DNA from: Chitinophagaceae bacterium
GTDB taxonomy: Bacteria; Bacteroidota; Bacteroidia; Chitinophagales; Chitinophagaceae
Length of the DNA: 20,225 bases
Assembly (NCBI GenBank): GCA_021738605.1
Contig: JAIPBY010000011.1
Coordinates: forward strand, 1 to 20,225
Reading direction: 5' to 3'
In this document: positions 16,868-20,225 of the stretch, in pieces
Layout of the letters: each line of letters begins with the position of its first letter
How positions within the stretch are numbered: the stretch's first letter is position 1
Translations under genes and position numbers: made by a program
The notes under the pieces: model-generated
Database searches by the model: none
What the model was told of the DNA's origin: nothing
The model's input: only the letters and a program-made list of their open reading frames with translations

Positions 16868-16911
16868 GTAATCAAATGGTGAAATTTTAAAAAAGATCTT
16901 CCACACTAAAC

Positions 16912-16941
16912 TTTCCTTGCGGCTTGGTGTTTTACATTCGC
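16912..16941 (+). promoter_or_regulatory. candidate promoter for the DUF3050 gene
   Basis: TTTC (16912-16915) and TACATTCGC (16933-16941) resemble the Bacteroidota -33 TTTG and -7 TAnnTTTG elements, each with one mismatch, separated by 17 bases. They lie in the 93-base gap after the beta-oxidation gene, which shows no convincing terminator. AGAGAGG (16954-16960) directly touches the ATG and is probably too close to act as a normal Shine-Dalgarno site. Confidence 0.35.
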
Positions 16942-16960
16942 GACTCAAAACCAAGAGAGG

Positions 16961-17743
16961 ATGGAAAATATACATTTACAACAACTTGAATCAGCCATTT
17001 CAACAACCAGGCAAAAGCTGGTAAATCACCCCGTTTACGCCAACATCAAAGATCTTGACGGGTTGAGGTGCTTTATGGAAAACCATGTTTATGCCGTATG
17101 GGATTTCATGTCTTTGTTGAAAGCCTTGCAGATCAACCTTACCTGTGTGACCCTTCCCTGGGTTCCGGTCGGTAATGCTGCCACCCGTTTCCTGATCAAT
17201 GAAATTGTTGCTGGCGAAGAAAGTGATGTAGATGAAGCAGGCGTTAGAACCAGTCATTTTGAATTGTACATCAGGGCCATGGACCAGGCGGAAGCCAATA
17301 CAGAGCCCATCCTGGGATTGATAAGGGCCCTCAAAACAGGCAGTAACATACAGTATGCGCTCGAGGACACGAACATACCCACTGCTGCAAGGCAGTTCAT
17401 GGATTTTACCTTTGAAACCATTGCCACCGGAAAGCCACACCTGATGGCTGCCGTATTCACTTTCGGTAGAGAAGATTTGATTCCCGATATGTTCATCAGC
17501 CTGATCAAGGAGTTGAAAATCCAGTTCCCAGACAAGGTGGACATTTTCCAGTATTATATCGAAAGGCATATAGAAGTGGATGGCGGTCACCATGCTGCAC
17601 TTGCCCACCAAATGACCATAGAACTCTGTGGCAATGATGAAAGCAAATGGCAGGAAGCCACTGAAGCGGTCAAACAGGCCCTGGAAGTGCGCATAGCCCT
17701 TTGGGATGCCATCCACCAGCAGATTGATGTGGTTGTTGCATAA
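16961..17743 (+). CDS. DUF3050 domain protein, heme-oxygenase-like fold
   Basis: This 260-residue, soluble, largely helical protein matches DUF3050, a family of unknown function that I place in the heme-oxygenase-like/TenA fold group. No signal peptide or membrane segment is present. Family-like segments are ENHVYAVWDFMSLLKALQ (residues 40-57), NEIVAGEESD (80-89), TSHFELYIRAM (97-107), FTFETIATGKPH (149-160) and ERHIEVDGGHHAAL (201-214). The last contains His203-x3-Asp207-x2-His210, the ligand spacing seen on the third core helix of heme-oxygenase-like diiron oxidases such as CADD and UndA. Glu92 (or Glu87), His99, Glu101 and Glu152 are candidates for the rest of a two-metal site. That it is an oxygenase is inference. 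It follows a beta-oxidation gene by 93 bases, which makes an acyl or lipid-derived substrate conceivable but not shown. It probably has its own promoter. Confidence 0.8.
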   Translation: MENIHLQQLESAISTTRQKLVNHPVYANIKDLDGLRCFMENHVYAVWDFMSLLKALQINLTCVTLPWVPVGNAATRFLINEIVAGEESDVDEAGVRTSHFELYIRAMDQAEANTEPILGLIRALKTGSNIQYALEDTNIPTAARQFMDFTFETIATGKPHLMAAVFTFGREDLIPDMFISLIKELKIQFPDKVDIFQYYIERHIEVDGGHHAALAHQMTIELCGNDESKWQEATEAVKQALEVRIALWDAIHQQIDVVVA

Positions 17744-17782
17744 ACGTTATTTTTTACAAGTGGTACATGCCAATGGGGCATT

Positions 17783-17796
17783 TACCTTTACCTTGT
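17783..17796 (+). promoter_or_regulatory. candidate -7 element(s) for the ABC transporter unit
   Basis: Two overlapping near-matches to TAnnTTTG are present: TACCTTTA (17783-17790) and TACCTTGT (17789-17796), 13-19 bases before the chosen ATG at 17809. No clear -33 element is visible. A small inverted repeat, ATGCC-AATGG-GGCAT (17767-17781), sits just upstream, but it is too short and lacks a T-run to serve as a terminator. Confidence 0.3.
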
Positions 17797-17808
17797 AAAA
17801 AAATATGC

Positions 17809-18702
17809 ATGCCTGTTCTTGAAATCAATGCCATTTCAAAGTCTTATGGAAAGATAAAGGCCTTGGATGCCGTTTCATTCTCTATTCCCCAAGGTTCAGT
17901 ATTTGGATTGTTGGGTCCTAACGGCAGCGGAAAAACCACCCTGCTCAGCATTGTTCTTGATGTATTGCAAGCAGATGGGGGTGGTTACAAATGGTTTGGC
18001 CATCCACCTTCCTACCTGCAAAGAAAAAAAATTGGTTCTCTCCTGGAGACCCCCAACATCTATCATTATTTGACAGCCGTCCAGAACCTGCGCATCACCC
18101 AGTCCATCTCTGGCAGGGGTAATGAAGAGGATATTCATGCAGTCCTTGAAAAAGTAAACCTTCACGAAAGGAAAAACAGCCGTTTCAGTACGTATAGTCT
18201 TGGGATGAAACAACGCCTGGCCATTGCTGCTGCCTTGCTGGGAGATCCATCAGTCCTTGTATTGGATGAACCCACCAATGGATTGGATCCTGTCGGGATT
18301 GCTGAAATCCGAGACCTGATCAAGGCGCTGTCAGACCATGGGCATACGGTCATCATGGCCAGCCATTTGTTGGATGAAGTAGAAAAAGTATGTGATCATG
18401 TTGCCATCCTCAAACGGGGAAAATTGATTGCCAGCGGTACGGTTGAATCTGTGCTGTCAGCGGAGGATTGTATTGTACTCAATGCTGCTGATCAGCGCCT
18501 CTTGAAGGAATGCATCAACGGCTATCCAGGGCTGATCAGGATGAATGGAACTGCTGAAGGACTGGAGTGTTATTTTGCAACAGGGACATCTGCTGCTGAA
18601 CAGATCAATCGTTTTTGTTTTGAACAGGGATTGGTGCTTTCACAGATTGTTGTCAAGAAAAAGCGTCTCGAGGAGAAGTTTTTTGAATTGACTGCGGAAT
18701 AA
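17809..18702 (+). CDS. ABC transporter ATP-binding protein (CcmA/BcrA-type)
   Basis: This is the cytoplasmic ATPase of an ABC transporter, presumably pairing with the permease encoded next. From the ATG at 17809 it has 297 residues: Walker A GPNGSGKTT (36-44), signature SLGMKQR (130-136, the variant common in BcrA/NatA-type exporters in place of LSGGQ), Walker B VLVLDEP (149-155) and D-loop GLDP (158-161), then the switch histidine in ASHLLDEVEKV. The ~80 residues after the nucleotide-binding core form a C-terminal extension typical of these ABC-2 partners. An earlier in-frame ATG at 17767 would add 14 residues (MPMGHLPLPCKKIC) unlike any ABC protein start and overlapping the candidate promoter, so 17809 is preferred. 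The substrate is unknown; related pairs serve in bacteriocin/antibiotic resistance, sodium export or gliding, and nothing here decides between them. Confidence 0.9.
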   Translation: MPVLEINAISKSYGKIKALDAVSFSIPQGSVFGLLGPNGSGKTTLLSIVLDVLQADGGGYKWFGHPPSYLQRKKIGSLLETPNIYHYLTAVQNLRITQSISGRGNEEDIHAVLEKVNLHERKNSRFSTYSLGMKQRLAIAAALLGDPSVLVLDEPTNGLDPVGIAEIRDLIKALSDHGHTVIMASHLLDEVEKVCDHVAILKRGKLIASGTVESVLSAEDCIVLNAADQRLLKECINGYPGLIRMNGTAEGLECYFATGTSAAEQINRFCFEQGLVLSQIVVKKKRLEEKFFELTAE

Positions 18703-18740
18703 CATTTTTTATTGATTAACAACAAGACCAACTAGACAAC

Positions 18741-19574
18741 ATGATCTCAAATATTATCAAGACCGAATGGCTGAAACTCAAGCACTACAAGGCTTTTTGG
18801 CTGTTGCTTTTCGTTACTGCCATTTCTTATCCAGGCATCAATGGCATTGCCTACTATGCCTTCAAGGACAGCATTGATGCAAAGTCTCAGAGTGGTCAAC
18901 TGGTAAAGATGTTGCTGGGAAATCCATTTGCCTTTCCACAATCATTTCATACCACCGCATACCTAAGCGCTTTTTTTACTTTCATTCCTGCCATTGTAGT
19001 CATCATGTTGATCACCAATGAATACATGTTCAAAACACATCGGCAGAACATCATTGATGGGTGGAAAAAGAATACATTTATTTGGGGGAAGTTCATCAGT
19101 GTTGTGCTGATAACATTGATTGTGACATTGTTTTACCTGGCAGTCGCTTCCATCATTGGAACAATTGCCACTCCTGATGTTGATCGTGCGAAAATATTTG
19201 ATAAGGCCAATTATATTGGCTTATTTTCCTTGCAGGTTTTTTGCCAACTGTCTATTGCTTTTCTGCTGGGGCTCTTGATCAGAAAGGCTTTTATCGCCTA
19301 TGGCATCTATATTTTTTATTCATTCATCCTCGAAAATATCCTGTCCGGATTCTTCAGGTTAAAGTCAAAAAAATGGGGTGTTGATTACGGACATTATTTG
19401 CCATTTGAAATTTCAGACAGGCTTATTCCATTGCCTCCATCCATTGGAAAGTTCAACGCCGCTGACAATCAACTTGCCATTGCGGCCATCAACAACCATG
19501 TTGTTTACACAATGATGCTTACTGCATTTGTTTGGCTGCTATCCTTTTACATTTTTAAAAAACGGGATCTCTGA
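18741..19574 (+). CDS. ABC-2 type transporter permease
   Basis: This 277-residue integral membrane protein is the probable partner of the ATPase 38 bases upstream. Six hydrophobic segments can be placed at about 19-40, 72-92, 118-141, 158-180, 184-203 and 253-272. The cytoplasmic loop after the second carries NEYMFKTHRQNIIDGW (93-108), which fits the 'E...GT.RQ.L..G.SR' coupling-helix motif of ABC-2/BcrB-like permeases. The protein begins with ISNIIKTEWLKLKH, a typical start for this family. An extracytoplasmic loop between the fifth and last segments (about 205-250) is rather polar. The stop overlaps the next start by one base (TGATG), which suggests that the permease and the following exported protein are translated together. 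Confidence 0.85.
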   Translation: MISNIIKTEWLKLKHYKAFWLLLFVTAISYPGINGIAYYAFKDSIDAKSQSGQLVKMLLGNPFAFPQSFHTTAYLSAFFTFIPAIVVIMLITNEYMFKTHRQNIIDGWKKNTFIWGKFISVVLITLIVTLFYLAVASIIGTIATPDVDRAKIFDKANYIGLFSLQVFCQLSIAFLLGLLIRKAFIAYGIYIFYSFILENILSGFFRLKSKKWGVDYGHYLPFEISDRLIPLPPSIGKFNAADNQLAIAAINNHVVYTMMLTAFVWLLSFYIFKKRDL

Positions 19575-20107
19575 TGAAAAGGGTATTGCTTTCATGTTGC
19601 TTGATTGTTCAGACATTGTTGATGATTCCACAGATGTCAACTGCACAGCCAACGCCTTCTGCAATAAAGGCTGCTGCCATTTCTATGGGCAATGCCCTGG
19701 TCAAAAAAAACAGTGATCAGTTTCTTTCCTATATGCATCCTTCGATGATCAAGCTGGCCGGAGGCAAGGAAAAGTTAAGCGTCATTTCAGATTCTGCCTT
19801 GAAGGTATTTGAGCAATTTGGTGGTAAAGTCAGCCGCATCACTTATGGCAATCCAGCTGAGATTATTTCCTACAAAAAAACCTTGCAATCCGTCATTACC
19901 CAAACAACAACCCTCAGCTCATTTATTGGGGATGCTGAATTGTCATCAAGCCTTATTGCCATTTCCAATGACAATGGAAAGTCTTGGACTTTTATCGATA
20001 CCAATATGTTCGGCATCAAACAGATCAAGGCCGCCATGCCAGATATCAGTCCTACTCTTGTGATCCCTAAAGCCGCAGCTCCAAAAATCATCATGAAAGA
20101 GCAATAG
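19574..20107 (+). CDS. small exported protein of unknown function
   Basis: I do not recognise a named family. The 177-residue protein has a Sec signal peptide (basic MKR, hydrophobic core to about residue 19, likely signal peptidase I cleavage after STA-24, leaving a mature protein starting QPTPSA). A cysteine pair at residues 8-9 is too near the N-terminus to be a proper lipobox. The mature part begins with a helix-like stretch (about 28-55, with MGNALVKKNSDQFLSYMHPSM), followed by alternating strands including GKSWTFIDTN (133-142). This pattern is reminiscent of NTF2-like/SnoaL-type folds ('length of time spent on..., DNGKSW.F'), but that is a weak impression. It ends in a proline- and alanine-containing tail (SPTLVIPKAAAPKIIMKEQ). 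The ATG overlaps the permease stop by one base, so it is probably coexpressed with the ABC transporter. The 66 bases that follow show no clear terminator. Confidence 0.75.
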   Translation: MKRVLLSCCLIVQTLLMIPQMSTAQPTPSAIKAAAISMGNALVKKNSDQFLSYMHPSMIKLAGGKEKLSVISDSALKVFEQFGGKVSRITYGNPAEIISYKKTLQSVITQTTTLSSFIGDAELSSSLIAISNDNGKSWTFIDTNMFGIKQIKAAMPDISPTLVIPKAAAPKIIMKEQ

Positions 20108-20144
20108 ATAGAGGATAAGCGCCTGCCCATCTCAACAATTTTCA

Positions 20145-20152
20145 TTAATTTG
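20145..20152 (+). promoter_or_regulatory. weak candidate -7 element before the last gene
   Basis: TTAATTTG differs from TAnnTTTG at one position and lies 21 bases before the ATG at 20174. No -33 element is evident. It is listed because the 66-base gap after the exported protein gene could hold a promoter for the truncated gene at the edge. Confidence 0.2.
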
Positions 20153-20173
20153 AAATCCAGAAAAAATAACAAT

Positions 20174-20225
20174 ATGAGAAGAATACTTTTCCTTGCCATG
20201 GCATGCATCAGCATATTCAATGCCA
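20174..20225 (+). CDS. start of a gene for an exported protein, 3' end outside the window
   Basis: Only 17 codons are visible, beginning MRRILFLAMACISIFNA. The pattern of two arginines followed by a hydrophobic run is that of a signal peptide, so the product is probably exported. AT-rich sequence (AAAAAATAACAAT) precedes the ATG, like other Bacteroidota starts. Nothing can be said about function. Confidence 0.5.
   Translation, partial: MRRILFLAMACISIFNA

Noticed and set aside
17000..17716. A 238-codon open frame on the minus strand covering most of the DUF3050 gene.
   Set aside because: It lies wholly opposite a gene with clear family motifs, shows no recognisable domain, and its length follows from the codon use of the plus-strand gene.
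17767..17781. Inverted repeat ATGCC-AATGG-GGCAT as a terminator after the DUF3050 gene.
   Set aside because: The stem is only 5 base pairs and the following sequence TTACCTTTACC is not a proper T-run.
17767..17808. An upstream ATG for the ABC ATPase, or a short leader peptide before it.
   Set aside because: The 14 extra residues are unlike ABC protein starts, and the stretch overlaps candidate promoter elements. It is in frame with no stop, so it is not a separate leader gene.

Overview
The window is a stretch of a Bacteroidota chromosome, most likely a Chitinophagaceae-type member of the Sphingobacteriia/Chitinophagia side. This rests on four things: the order of the division and cell wall (dcw) genes, the long C-terminal extension of FtsZ, start regions that mostly lack Shine-Dalgarno sequences, and -7 elements of the Bacteroidota type (TAnnTTTG). 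The genus cannot be fixed from the sequence alone. The region looks like core chromosome. No tRNA, rRNA, insertion sequence, integrase, phage gene or CRISPR array was seen.

Positions 1-10255 hold the distal half of a dcw cluster, all on the plus strand: mraY (5' end outside the window), murD, ftsW, murG, murC, ftsQ, ftsA, ftsZ. MraY makes lipid I and MurG makes lipid II. MurC and MurD act earlier, adding L-Ala and D-Glu to the UDP-MurNAc precursor. FtsW polymerises septal glycan, FtsQ is a divisome scaffold, FtsA anchors FtsZ to the membrane, and FtsZ forms the ring. From ftsW to ftsA every junction overlaps by 4 or 8 bases, so the genes are probably translationally coupled. The only sizeable gap is the 68 bases before ftsZ, which carry an exact 10-base direct repeat. 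A strong intrinsic terminator (10279-10306) closes the cluster. No ddl or murB gene lies in the visible part.

Positions 10363-14461 hold housekeeping genes. These are a TIGR01777-type SDR epimerase (+), a convergent LD-carboxypeptidase for murein peptide recycling (-), and metG (methionyl-tRNA synthetase, +), which diverges from the carboxypeptidase across 84 bases containing another exact 10-base repeat. The start of metG is placed at 12350.

Positions 14480-17743 hold a two-domain beta-oxidation enzyme (3-hydroxyacyl-CoA dehydrogenase followed by crotonase, FadN-like order) and a DUF3050 protein. The latter keeps a histidine/aspartate/glutamate set resembling the metal ligands of heme-oxygenase-like diiron oxidases. 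It is the best candidate here for undescribed biochemistry.

Positions 17809-20107 look like a three-gene unit: an ABC ATPase, an ABC-2 type permease, and a small exported protein of unknown function whose start overlaps the permease stop. At 20174 another gene with a signal-peptide-like start runs off the right edge. No complete novel system is evident. The items worth a second look are the DUF3050 protein, the FtsZ tail architecture, the two intergenic direct repeats and the exported protein coupled to the ABC permease.
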